Under the pieces are notes generated by a model. The model ran no database searches. It was not told where the DNA came from and was given only the letters and a program-made list of their open reading frames with translations. Below are positions 1 through 18,100 of a stretch of 64,000 nt of DNA, piece by piece. Position 1 is the stretch's first letter, and the number at the start of each line of letters is the position of its first letter. Origin of the DNA: Ophiodon elongatus (Eukaryota; Chordata; Actinopteri; Perciformes; Hexagrammidae); assembly GCA_016806645.1 (NCBI GenBank), contig JACSYO010001810.1, positions 2,475,001 through 2,539,000 of the forward strand, in the 5' to 3' direction. The position numbers and the translations under genes are program-made.

Positions 1-4731
<4,731 letters not shown>

Positions 4732-4845
4732 ATGCAAGGAAGGGTTAGTAAAGCTCCGAAGAAGGAGTTGGTCATTGAGAGTCCGCAGCAGTACAAGAGT
4801 GTGGCTGCAGAGGAGGCTGAGGTAGACACGGTGCCACAGGTGGTG
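4732..4845 (+). CDS. dock9: dock9 exon 1 (alternative-type first exon, 38 codons)
   Basis: ATG at 4732 opens 38 codons in phase 0 up to a consensus GTAAGT donor at 4846. The peptide begins MQGRVSKAPKKE and is acidic near its end. It does not resemble the longer Ser/Ala-rich N-terminus of the usual human isoform, so it is probably one of the alternative first exons known for DOCK9. It splices in frame to exon 2 at 7889. The canonical longer first exon was not found in the window. Confidence 0.75.
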
Positions 4846-6122
4846 GTAAGTCATTCAAGGACTTTAATGTAAAGACGTATGAGACTTTTTAGTTTATGTT
4901 AAAAAGCTGTTTTGATCTATAAGAACATGTTTTACAGTGTGCAGTGCTACAAAGGTTAACCACAGTCATGAAGCCCCGAAGAGGTGTCATGTGAGTGTCT
5001 GCATCTTTCATTATACACAACGTTGCCAACTCACATCGAAAATTTGCAACGTTAGCACTGGCATAGCAGACTGTTGAACTTTAACCACCTGGAGTGAAGC
5101 AGCACACAGCTTCCTTGAGTCTTAAAGATGACCTTGGCTTGTAAAACATTTTATTTGGCTCAAAAGTCAACACTGACAACAGTGATAACGTCCTGCCCTG
5201 CGATGGAGGTGTCCAGTGGTTGGCACTCGACAGAGACATGTTAAGAAGATGGTAAAATAATGTATCAGTTAGTACAGCGGCACTACACAGCACCATTGTT
5301 CTTTGCTGTGAGAGGGTGCAGTGATGGGAGGAGTGGGTGCTGCAGCTAAACAGCTGCTAGATCACTGTCGAGAGAGAGTGGAAGAGATGGCTTCATAAGT
5401 TTCTGTTTTATGGGATGAATGTCTGTCTGTTTGTTTACTTAATTAGACAGACGTCAAACATGCTTGCATTGTTCTGGTTTTGTTTTATTTTTGTAGTGTA
5501 TTTTAGAAACACTAGAAACATAGGATATAGAGATAGAAGACCAAGACATAAACGCAACAAGTGTTTTTAAAAAGCTGTTTTCCGAGGACTGATGCGACAA
5601 TAAAAGTTGGGACTAGATCCATTGGCTCTGGTCAGCATTGTGGGTTGAGGGAATGACAGAGCTCCTGCTTATGCATGTTAATTTTTCTTACTCAGTGCTG
5701 AGTGTACTTTGTGGTTTACCACCTTCACTGGCCACTGACAAAACAATGTGGAAGAGCCCACAGGGTTTGGAGTGCAGTCAGCAACAACAGAGTGGGGTCA
5801 GGACTCCATCACTGGTGAGAAGAGGGCACCATCTCTTTAATGGGATCAAATCTTTTAGCAGAGATTTTAAATATCAGAATCCATTTAATTGCAGGGGTTT
5901 TCAGCTTCAGCAGGTCTTTGGACAGTAAAAGGTTTTGTGGTGATGTGACAAAGTGACAGATTCCCTCTCACTTACAGTAGGCTTTTGTGAAAATAATTGT
6001 CTACTTGCGTGTCATTGTTCGTGTGCGTCTGTGTGTACCTGGAGTTCTTAATGTTTCACTGTCTATGTACAGACCAGATTTTAGGCATTTTAGGTCAGTA
6101 CCAGCGAAATACACACACACAC

Positions 6123-6157
<35 letters not shown>

Positions 6158-9100
6158 CATCTTGTGTCTACAAGTAAGCGTCAAACTCTACTTTTGTTCT
6201 TTTTTTTTGAGTTTGTTGAAATGTGCAGGTATTTAATTGTAACTACATTTGTGTTAAGTCCAGATAAAGCTGTGAATAAACGGTTGACTGATAATGTCAC
6301 AGCTTGCTTCAGCTGGCAGACATGGTGGCACCGTGTCTGGTCTGCTATCCCCTCCTTGTCCTTGATACAAGGTCCTGCCCCCGCTGTCCTCAGGGTGAGC
6401 TGTGAGCTGTGCTCTGTTATTAACAAGGTTGCTAGCAACATGTGTTTAAACAGGTCAATATCCATGACTCTCCCTCTGAGATCATGCTCGTATTATCAGT
6501 CCCAGATGTGGAGGCAACATGTGGGCTGTGCTGTCTGTCACTCAGCACTGAAATCTGGAGATGTGTCACTGTTCACTTTGCACTCTGCTGTTCTCCTGGC
6601 TGTAAGATGTATCCTCTCGTCCCATCAGCCGGAAGTGTTGACAGCTGACAGTCCATCTCTTGGCTACTGTATCTTTGCAGTGCATGAGTCCTCTTCAGCC
6701 TCTGCCACTTGAGTGTAGGGTCAGTGCTTTAACATTATGCAGACACTATGACATGATGCACCATGAATCCATAATCATCTTTTGATAACATAGCCACATC
6801 TGCTCTTGAGCTACAAAACAACATAGTGTTTGCCAACTGATTTCTGTTTAGGGATTCTCGTCAAGTCCAATGAAAGTAAAAGCGCATGGTGGAGGTGTGT
6901 TTGTTTTACGATGTGGACTAAATTGTGTTGCATGAAGAGCCTGTAATTGAAGTGGAGTGTAATTGTTTTCTTGTTTCCTTGACATAAACGTCATGCATGT
7001 TTGCTGAGGCGGATGCATTTGCTCTGGGCAGATGGAGCCCTGATCGACTTATCGCAGTGTATTCAAGAGATAGCATGTGTTGGTAAAACCTAATGTGACA
7101 GTGAATCTATGCACAACACCATCTCTGCTGCTGTGCACAGCTATATGCCTCATTTGCTGGATTTGCCTTGGAAACTCTGTTGGCTCGAACTAAGAATATC
7201 TATCAACCTTTTCTGTTTTATTGCTGCTTAATCTGCCGGATCATCTGACAATAATATACAATATTTAAGATGTACAAAAATGTAATTATTTCTTAGTGTG
7301 CACTGTTATTACACGTGTAAAGCATTAGGTGCTGCGCTCAGATTCACACATGTTGACCAAAGACATCCTTTATACTGCCAATGCTTGAATTCAAATCTTC
7401 TTCTTTGCTCTCATTGAATGTACTTTTCATTTTCCATGAACATACAAGTCTCTTTTACTCTAGTTGAAAGTGTAATCATGAATGGCAAAATGATGTCAGC
7501 TCATACCCGCTTGCAGGGTATCAGTATCTTCCTTGTGCCACAACTCCAGTTTCACTCTCATTTGGTGAATTTTACCTGATGAAGGTCAGCAGGTTCAGTT
7601 ACATAAACAATGCCAAACATGAACCGCAACATCCCTGGTTTGTGTCTGCCCGGGGGCCTTTGTTGGATGTTATTACCCATCTTTCTTCTTCCTCATTTCA
7701 TGTCATCTCTCCCCTGGATCTAGTTAATACAGGTGCAAAATGCACCAACAACAAAAACAAATACATGTGCCAATTGTATTTCGTCCAGTACCTTTTGTGT
7801 GCATGTTAACCTTAGTATTAGAGCTACCAGTATTTGTGAACTTACATCAAATATCCCGGTCTTATAGTGCTCCGTCTGTGTTCTCCAGGTTAAGCCGAAG
7901 GTGATTGAGCCGCTGGACTATGAAAATGTGCTGGTGCAGAGGAAGACGCAAATCCTCAGCGATGTCCTCAGGGACATGCTGCAGTTCCCCCTGGAAGACT
8001 TTGAGGTGAGTTTCACACCAGTTTCATGCATGCAAGTCACATCCACACTCGAAAAACTGCTGCAAAAGCCTTCCTGTAGTAAATGCCTTTGTTATTGTAG
8101 CTGGGATTGCATTGGTTAGGAGAAGATTTCAACTATGGAAGTGATGTAAAGTCAGTGGTGACATGGAGCTCAAGGAGTGGTAATAACATAACACTGTCAT
8201 AGTCAGAGCTTTGACTTCCAGTGCTGCTGCTCATGTTACCTCTGTGGAAAGGGCGGCACTTTGGGTGAAAAGAAATCCACTACATAATAATTAATAGTTA
8301 ATGGCCCATTATTGTTTTTGTCATCTGTCCAAAATTCCTTATTTACCCGCCCGCTTGCGTGTTTTCTTTGTTGTATTTGTTTGCCGTTAGCAGTCTTTAC
8401 CTTTTGACCCAGGCGTGGGCAGTGCTGAGTACAGGGTGGGGTCATTCACAGGGGTTTTATTTTTGTTTAGATCCTTCCATGCTGTAGTGAGAGAGAGGGG
8501 TCAGGGGCCATCAGTTTAATTGGCTGATACATTCTCTAATGTTGTGACAGAGCAAGTGTTATCTTCAGCCACATTGTACAGGACGTACGCTCTCTCACAC
8601 TTTCCGCAGTGAGGCTGGAAAATCTAAAATGGAAATCTGGCCCAGTGCTGGTACTTCAGGGAATGAGACTTGATTGAAATATGTACTTACCAATAGCAGC
8701 AATGAGATGTGTTGCATATCCTCAAATCTGACCCCGACGCTCTGTCTCACAGTCCAGTGGAAATTTCATTTTTCAATTTCTTTTATTGTTGTAGCTGAAT
8801 GTCCACATACGACAGTACAATTAAGAGGGATGTTTTGATGTTCTGTATGCAGTAACAGATGTTGTATAAAAGCTACTATATATTCTATCAATGGGAAAAG
8901 TATTTTAATTCATGCACATTAAAATGCTTCCTTTTAAGTCCCTTTCACCTGCTCCTTGACCTGTAAATCTGGGGCAATTTTCCATGTCATAGTCATATGG
9001 ATGGACGAGCTATATATTGATTTTCAGTGTAAGACACTGAAGAGACTCAAAGGTTTGTATTTCTCTTAAAAAAGAAAAAGAAGCTTTGTTTATATGAGAG

Positions 9101-12100
9101 AACTTGAATGCACCAGATGGGTGGACTTCAAATCAATATGTCCTTTAAAATGCATTACCATGCAACTAAAAGATATTTTTAACAAAAATAAAACAGAATT
9201 TTGCGGATGCATCTGAACATTACAGTTTGTGATCTACATTATATGGGACGGCCTTATTTGAGAACAGACTTTTACTTTAATAGTAATGTTTGTAGAATTA
9301 CTATATTATACCATATTATACTTCACTACCATACTATACAATACCATACCATACTATTTTACATTTGATATTCTACTATTATTATATTACTATTATGCTG
9401 CTGCAGTATACTGTACTATTTTGTTTATATTACCAGTATTATTATTTTTACATTGCAGTTAATGTTGCACCTGATATTGCACTAATACACTCTACGATAT
9501 CATTATTAGTAGTAGTATTGTTACTAAATCACATGATATATTAATCTGGTGTACACATTGTTTACATTCTAGATTAGCTGACGCCCTGCTATTATGCAAA
9601 CCATTGTCACTTTTCTTCATAACTTTGTCTTTAATTTCCCTTGTAAAGTTCATATTTTTACTTCTATTCTTATACTATATACCTCTTATCATTTCTCCAA
9701 CTTATTTCAGTCTTTGTGCTTCTGCAACACCATATTATCCCCTGTGGAGATCAAAAAATGCTCTACTTATTTTAAAACCACTATCTAACCCCGATCACCT
9801 GTGTTGCAGGTTAAATGTGTCATGGAGACTTAAATGTATTTGGGCTGAATCTTTCCAGTTCCTGTACTGGAGAAGATGGCTGTGTGGAATAGAATACAAG
9901 TGAAAAGAAAGTGTTTCTAACTTTGTGTTTGGCGCTTTTTAAAGCTATTGGTTACAGTTTACAGAGGCCTGACAGCTGGGTGCTCGGTGACAGTGGGACA
10001 GCCTTGGCTTTGTCTTCTCTTGTGTCATGCTCCTCCAGCCTGCTGCTGTGAAAAAAACATACCAGCTTTACACACAAACAGTACGTTGTCAGGGGGCTGA
10101 CAGGTGATTCTGACTAAAGAAAACACCACAGGCACAGTGATTGAAGCTAACATCTGTTTCGACCTTCCCGGACTCGAGCAAGGTTTTAATCCGCTTCAGT
10201 TTTCAACGTTTGGTGCTTTTAGTGAAAGAGGGTAAAGCCAGTGTACTCATACAGAAACCTCAATATGCATACATACAGTACTAAGTATACAGTGTTAGTT
10301 GGTGATCAATCAAGTCTAAAACAAGCAGAAGCTCCTCTTTATGTTATTATTTGTATAAATCCTGTTTAGTGCCTGTTTCTCATTAATAGAAACCAAGCAG
10401 GTCTCTACCTTATCTTACCCCTACTGGCACATCAAAAGTCATGTGTTGGTACTGGTCATTTATGAGCCAGTGTTTATAACATCTCCATCTGGTTTTGATC
10501 TGGAAGCTGTTGGCACAATCCAGTTATGTGCAGGTCTCTCTTCGCTCTCTCTGCAAGGTTTCTGGAGAAATTTGTCAAGGATTACGACGAGGGGGCCCTT
10601 CCTTCCCTGAGGTCTGGGCCCATCACCGCCGTAAAGCCCACAGATCAGGATATTATTATTTTTCTTTTACTTAACAGTTTCCATATCTTTAAAGGATAAG
10701 GCTGGTAATGTTCTATATCTTTTGTTATTGTCAACAAATCCCATGAAAACACTAAAACCAACGCGTTACTTTGGCTCGCTGTACTTGCCAGCTTCTCGTC
10801 TGTTCTGTCTGAGGATATACATTTTTAAAAGTTGGTGACAGCAACATATAGTTTCACTTATATTATCCACACTATCAGCATGGCTAAATGGATGGTCCAC
10901 CTCTTTTGGCGAGGAAGCGTAGCACCCACCATCCAGTTCCCCCTTAAGTAAACACTATTAGCTCTGTCAGCACTTTTGCCATTGTTTGCGCTGTTAATGC
11001 ATTTAGCACCTTTAACTATAAGGTGGAGGATCAGCTGCTGCCATGTGTTGTGCTGCGTGGAGGCAATAAATATGCTCTTAATTTTGAATTCAGTACCTTA
11101 CAAATTTCAATTTGGTTTTTGACTAAATACTTGCAAAGCTAATGACATTCCAGCAGTACTTTATGTTTATTGCTAATTAGCAAATGTGAGGATGCTAACA
11201 CAATAATGTCAGATGTTGAACATCTGAATATTATACCAACTAAACATCAGCATGTTAGCATTGTCACTTTAAGTTAGTATAGCGACATTAGCATTTAGCT
11301 AATGTCCGCATGCTATGTTGCCGACAGCCGCACGGAGGTGCTGGCATGGATGTAAATTCATAGTCTAAAAGGGAAAGGCTAAATGTTACAAAAATAATCT
11401 GGGCACTGTAGTTTTTAGCAAACATTGCACAAACTCAAAGGAATAGTGTATTATTTGGGGACTACTATAGCCACAGATTTGATGAGGATATGAGTATTTA
11501 CAGCTGCATGACAGTGTTTGTTGGAATGACTGAATACAAACAATGAAAAAATGTCACCAAGTACAACAGTGTTGCTCATTAATGTGTTTTCAATCATTTT
11601 AGGACAACGATGGAAGTCTATGGCACAGATGAATTACTGTATCATGACTGGCAAAACCTTGTTGGTCTTTTCATGGGATTCGTTGACAATAACAAAAATA
11701 AAGAATAGCAACAACCTTTTTTTTAATATAGGTTTGAACTTAATAATTATGAGACCAGTGCTGAGGTAGGGATGTTTTTAGGCCCACTTGGTTCAGGTTC
11801 GGCTATCCAGTATTAATTTAGAGCTTATTTCACCAGAACATCTCATGGTTCTTCCTGGCGACTTGGAGCCTAATTAAATGCTTCCTGCTGCCTACTTCCT
11901 GGCTCCCTCTTACCTCCATGCCTGTTTATTTCTGCTGCTGTGGATTGTAAAGATTATCATCTGCCCTGCAGGAAACCTGGCTAGCGGAGAGGAAGGGGAG
12001 ACTTCAGGTTCGAAAATGCGATCTCGGTGTGGAATTTGTCGTAGTTGACACGACCAACGCTCAGTCAAATACAAGATCATTCAGATGGACAGTTAGGCAA

Positions 12101-15100
12101 AGGAGAAAGATGACACTTTTGATTTTTAAACAAGTGTCATTTTGGATTATTCTGCTTAATATATTTTTTGGATTAATCAATGGATTATTTTATCTATAAA
12201 ATGTCAGAAAACAGTAAAAGAAAAAAGAAATTTGCGTGGCAGTTCAACACCCAAAAGTATATAGTTTACAACGGTATAAAGAGAGAGAAGGAGAGAAGCA
12301 GCAAACCCTCACCTTTTGAGAAGCTGAAACAAGAGAATACTTGGTATTTTTGCTTCAAAAAATGACAATTTTTACAATCATTAATAAGTAAGTGATTCAT
12401 TTTCTGTTGATCCATTATTGAATTGGATTCAGGGATATTTATGGTTTTATAAACAACACAGTTGACTGGTTATTACTAGGGTCAAAGTAGTTTCATTTTA
12501 ATAGCTCTGTGGTAAATTGAATCATAAACCAACATACATGGAACATATTTCAAAGCGCTTTTCATTTCAATAAAAATGTGTTGGGGAAAATGTAATAAAG
12601 GTTTTGTCTGCATCCATCTCATCATAGAAAACACAGCTGACAGGCGTTTCACTTGTGCAAAGCCACAATTTACTTGTTTCCTTTTAACTCAGTCAGCTGA
12701 ACTGCTCCACTTAATGATTGTATTCATATCACTCTTGCTGGCAGGGATTATTTGTGGTCAAATGCACTTTATTTCTAAATTAATCCTCTTGCTAAGACCG
12801 GATGGTGATGCTGTTGCGCAAAGCAATATTTTACTCAGGGCTTGTTTAAATGGAGCTCCAGCTTTCACATTTAGCTCAAACTGACTTATTGCTTGGTTGT
12901 CTGTAAGAGTGTACGATTAGGGGATGTCAGAGCAGCGAGCATGGCTGTCGGCGCGTCTTGTCGAAGTGGGCTTTTACTGAGCTTTCTTGAATTGCTGTGA
13001 AACGGCTGTTTGGCTGCAGTGCACAGTAAACCTGTTGGTCATTATTGAAAGGCTTAAACGAGGCATTAGAGGTGCTGAGATGCTGATTACTCAGAGTGCG
13101 GCTGTACAACGGTGGCAGAGAGCCAGACTCAGGGTGTGTCTGTGATTCCTGGAGCTGAACAGTATGGACAAGCATGCTGCCTCCCTCACATACTGCCCCT
13201 TTGAACCCTCAGAAACACATCAGTCCTTACTCAAACATAGAAAAATATTTAAAAGAACACCAAGAGCAACTGCGTCCAGCTGAGACCACAAACTGTAATA
13301 CTAAGTGTCTAGCTTCAGCAATGTCTTCCACATTTTGTTTTCATTTTAACAATGTTGTCATGTTTGTTGTAATGTCCTCGCTCTGTTGCTCTTGTTGAAT
13401 GTACCATTGCTTTGTTTTGCAGATTTCAACTTTGAGGCGGCAAGGGAGAGCTCTCTACCCTACAGTGCCTCAAAATGCTGAGAGGGAGGCCCAGAGTCTG
13501 TTTGTCCAAGAGGTAAGCGGATTTAATGGCCCTGAAAACACGTTTTATTAATCAACTTCTTAGCTTTAGCAATAGGGTCCTACGTAAACATAACATTTTC
13601 CAGCCAGTCTAGGTTATTTCCCATTAGAGATTTCGGTATTTGTGTTTTCGTCTGAAGTGGGGAGAGCTCAGATGGGGAGGGGAAAGTGATGTCATGTACT
13701 AATCAGGATTTAGCAAAAGTTTAATCAAAATCTGGATACCAGACCGATGTCAATCAAATATGATCAAACAACACTCACACAGTCCTGATGAAGCATAGTT
13801 GTTGAAATAGTGTTAAACTCTAAACAAATAACACCTAACAGTATTTACATAGCTGGGATATACATACTCTCCTAAATATGGGTGTGACACAGCTTCAACA
13901 AAAGCACTGGAACAAGTAGATTAAGACCATCCTTTTTTTATGTTGCTATCAAACCAAATAAAAAGTTTTATTTAACTTCACTGTAAATTTATGGTAATTG
14001 TTGGTAATATTCAGGAGCAGCAATTCCACAGAACTTAAAAGTTGGCAGCATTAAGTAGCTTTATAGACACTAAAGTTGAAATCTGCAGGTCAAGTCAGTG
14101 TAATCTTTATAGTCATGAGAGGAACGTTGTGCAGTTTGGAATTAATAAAAAAAAACACAGAGCACTTTAAGTACAACAACTGATTGCACAAATATAGACT
14201 GTTCATTTTAATTACAGAAAATGAAAAACTGTACTGTACTGTAGATCGGGTACACAGAGTTAGGAAGTGGTTAGGGAAGTATATCACTTAAATAAACCAC
14301 ACAGACACAGAAACAAACACACAGAATATTGACACTAATGTGAGTCATTACTGAATTTGTGGCCTAATAATAGCAGCACGCTACATTGTGCATCAGCTGA
14401 CCAGGAAACCTCTTTATTTGCGCTGCATAGAAGATTAATCTGACTTTAAGTAGAAACCATTGCGTAAATGATGCCTCATTACAGATCATTGTTGGAGAGA
14501 ACTAGATTATTTGTACTGTGTTTCCTCAGTGATATCTATTAATGCCAGAGGCCGTAGGAATGATAAAGTGCAATTAATTTCTTCAATCCACAAGTTTGTC
14601 AAACTTTTGGTTATTGTCTGTCTGTGTTTGTTTGTAGGGCTGTCTTTCTGTGAGTCTTGAGCATATCTGCTATCAAACGGCAGCAAAATACCACAAGACA
14701 GAATTATAATTTTTAGTAATTTAATTGCAGTAGAACTGGGAAAAAAATTATATTCTGAATTTTTTCCAGTTGTTGTAAAGAAAATGACAGAGGAAATATT
14801 TATTTTGCTAACGTTTACAGTGGTTTACCATCCGGCACATGCACACTTCTTTTACTGGCTGCTGGCAGTTCCCCTTACAGGTCAAAGTCAGTGTTTAGGG
14901 AGCCTCGTCTGAAGTCATAAAGATACTGAAACTCCCAGTCAAGTTTTGTGTGACATCACCAGGACAGCTGTGGGGCTCAACCCAGCAGGAGCCTCTCTGT
15001 TTCCGATCGCTCTCCTGATCAGGTTGCATTTCATCTCCCCGTCGGAGCAATTCTGGTAAACGACACTTAGTTCTGCAGAATAGATACCAGTGAGCTGCTC

Positions 15101-18100
15101 CTACCACGGACTAACAATGAACAGATGTCTCCTTTCCAAGTAAAGGCAGATAGAGATACACTCCCTCCCTTTTTGTGCTAATGAATGGTTAGAGTGAGTG
15201 TGAACACTGAACGTGCACGCCTTTTTCTTTTAGGATTTCACAACCATTGTATTTTGATTGTGCTTTCTTGTTATTCACATAGCTATAAGAAAATATGTTG
15301 TCATCTGCTGTATTGTATTCGTCAACAATTAAACTTTCTTTCAAAGTATTTCACCTTTTGGATAGGTTTACATTTTTCTGCGTCGGTTTTGGCTGAAGAC
15401 TACAAGTTTCAAAATGAAGAAAGAAAGTGAGCTTACCAGACAAATGCTCGTCACTACACTAGATGCTACGAGCATAACACACCCGAATCTCTGACTCGAA
15501 CTGTTGCCGGTTTACTTGCATCGTGGGTAATGCAGGCGCCAGGTTTTGACAAGAAATAAGAAAGTGTGGAATCAAAGAGACGATATCTCCGGTTCTGATG
15601 CATCGATTCGTATTTTTCAAAACAGTCCATTGTGAGACTGGCAGTGTGTTAATCAGTGGCGTGCTCCTTTAAAGGTGACGGTATGCTTCAACTGAAGTGC
15701 TAGTCAGATGGTCGAACAATAGCTATAAACGCTACAATGCGCTCAGTAATGTCACTGCAGCAAATATTGTGGGACATTGAAGCACCAAAACTAACTGTAG
15801 TTATAAACTTGACAGAGGAAACATAACTAAACCGTAGCTTCTGAAATGATCAATGACGTTACGCTGCCATTCCTCGTGCGTAAATACACACCGCATATAC
15901 ACAAAGCACAGATTTTTTAAAATATGTTTTCATTCTTTTTAACTATAAACACTTTAAACACAATCTAGTTATTTTGATGCATACTGACACCTTGACACAT
16001 CCCTAAAGTACCACTGTACTGTGTGTTTTATAAAGTTGACACACCGTACAGTCTGTTATAGTGGTCTGTAATTTTGTTTTTTCTTCTTAGTGCATTAAGA
16101 CCTACAAATCTGACTGGCATGTCGTCAACTACAAGTATGAGGACTATTCTGGGGACTTTCGACAGCTTCCAAAGTAAGTCTTCAGTTGAAAACCTCAGCA
16201 CTACTGCACAATATACACACAGAGGTAATGTGGTAGTGTACCAAGACATTCTAATGATGGGCAAGTAAGAAGAGCTACTGCATATAATATATATATGCCA
16301 GAGGTTTTAAACTAAAAGACACAGTGCACACACAGTCACAGACAATATTTTGTGTTTTCAGTTCACCGAGACAAACTGTCACCGATTTGTTTCCTGCTGT
16401 TGACAAAATGTTGTTGGGACTTAATTACAAGGAAACACAGAGTGTAGATATTTCTTATTTCCCTGCAACAAAAGAGTGTTTCCTTTTTACGGTACACTGA
16501 ATAATTCCCGCCTGCAGTGGAAACCACCCTCATTGTCCGGAGATTGTGTCATCAGTTCCAGCCTCTTCCTTTAAAGAATATATATTTTACTACCAACATG
16601 TTGGACTATGAGTTGACAATGATCTTATGATCTTGACACTGTCACTGCTGCCAAATGTTCCGTCGCTGAATCTGAGGAAGTTAAAACAATACTCCATGAC
16701 GGGATTCTTACCGTTGGCACATTTGTATGTACCAGCAGGCAGTATACACCTTAACAAAGCTTCCATGAACAGTCAAGTGCTGCTTTTCAACACTCCTGGA
16801 ATTTGCTTTTGCTGCAAACCTGCCTTTTTTTTGACTATTTGGAGACACTAATGACTTATTCAAAGAAAATGAAGAAAACATATGGAAAAATATCATCTCA
16901 GTCACACCACTTCAGACCACATGTGCAAGAAAGAGTTTCAGAGTGAACTGAAATGAAAGCAAAACACAATCTGTGACTATTCTGATCAATGCTGTTAATC
17001 GTCAAGTGTTAAGAATTCAAGTGCTAGCAGAAAAGTGTATCAAAAGTAGAAGAAGAAGAAGAGTGTCCCTTTTTAAAGGGGTAAACAAATATACTATTTT
17101 GTAAGCTTGTGGTAACTAGTAGCAAAAGCTGTCAGATAAATGTGTTTGAGTAAAAAACGATATTTTCTTTTAAGATTCCGGGAAATACAGATATTTTGGT
17201 GAAAGGAACAGTGTGTAGCATTAATGGAGATCTTATGTAGTCACCTGAAAATAAGAATGTTATCCAACATATGTTCGCCAAATCCTACAAACTGCACCTT
17301 TTTAAGTAGCTTGTACAGTACCAGAGTACGCAGTTACCTTGACCTGTCGTAATCTGTTAATACAAACTATGTTAACCTGTTAATGAGAATCTATTGTTTT
17401 ACAGCAAAGTGTCCAGGCCCGATAAACTGGCCGTCCATGTATTTGAAGTGGATGAGGATGTCGACAAAGATGAGGTGAGTCTGTGTCTTATTTCTATGTC
17501 TAGAGTTTTCATCCTTTGATTTGCCAAAAACAATCCAATCAACACCTCAGAGTAATGAAGTATGTGTATTTGCAGTGTTTCTATACTTCTACTTACTAGA
17601 AACCTGGCCCAGAAAAAATAAACTACATGCCGCTAAATGCGTCTTATTTCAGTCATCAGTTTTGCCTTTCCTTTTCTCATTATGGCTGTTAACGAGATGA
17701 AGGGCATTTTTGTGTCTAATAGCTGCATTTAATGGAAAGAATAAAGTGTAATTAGACATCATTACTTTTGCTGGCACACAATGTCTCAAAACTGCCTTTG
17801 TTTTTACACAATAAATTTTTCAGGCAACATTTAAATCTTTTCATCCTCTTCAAATTCCTTTATGAAGAGTGGGTGGGTGTTTTATTACACACAGATTAAA
17901 TGATTGTTTATTGTCTTTGGAAAAGCTGATTTGAGTCTTAAGAGAGGATACGAAGCTGTGGCTGAAATGTTATCGAACATACTATAAGGTCACGCACCCT
18001 CACAAGATGTATGATGATGATCCTGACCTACTCTCCTCACCTGATATGTCAAACTGTGCCTCCTATAGCCAATGCACCTCAGTATTAGCAGAAATACACA

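Larger units (their letters stand above)
8006..13422 (+). other. dock9 intron 2
   Basis: At 5.4 kb this is the largest dock9 intron. It is AT-rich, with a TA/CAT-rich tract around 9290-9450, the inverted-repeat element at about 10690-11705 and a repeat remnant near 12120-12420. No exon was supported. Confidence 0.6.
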
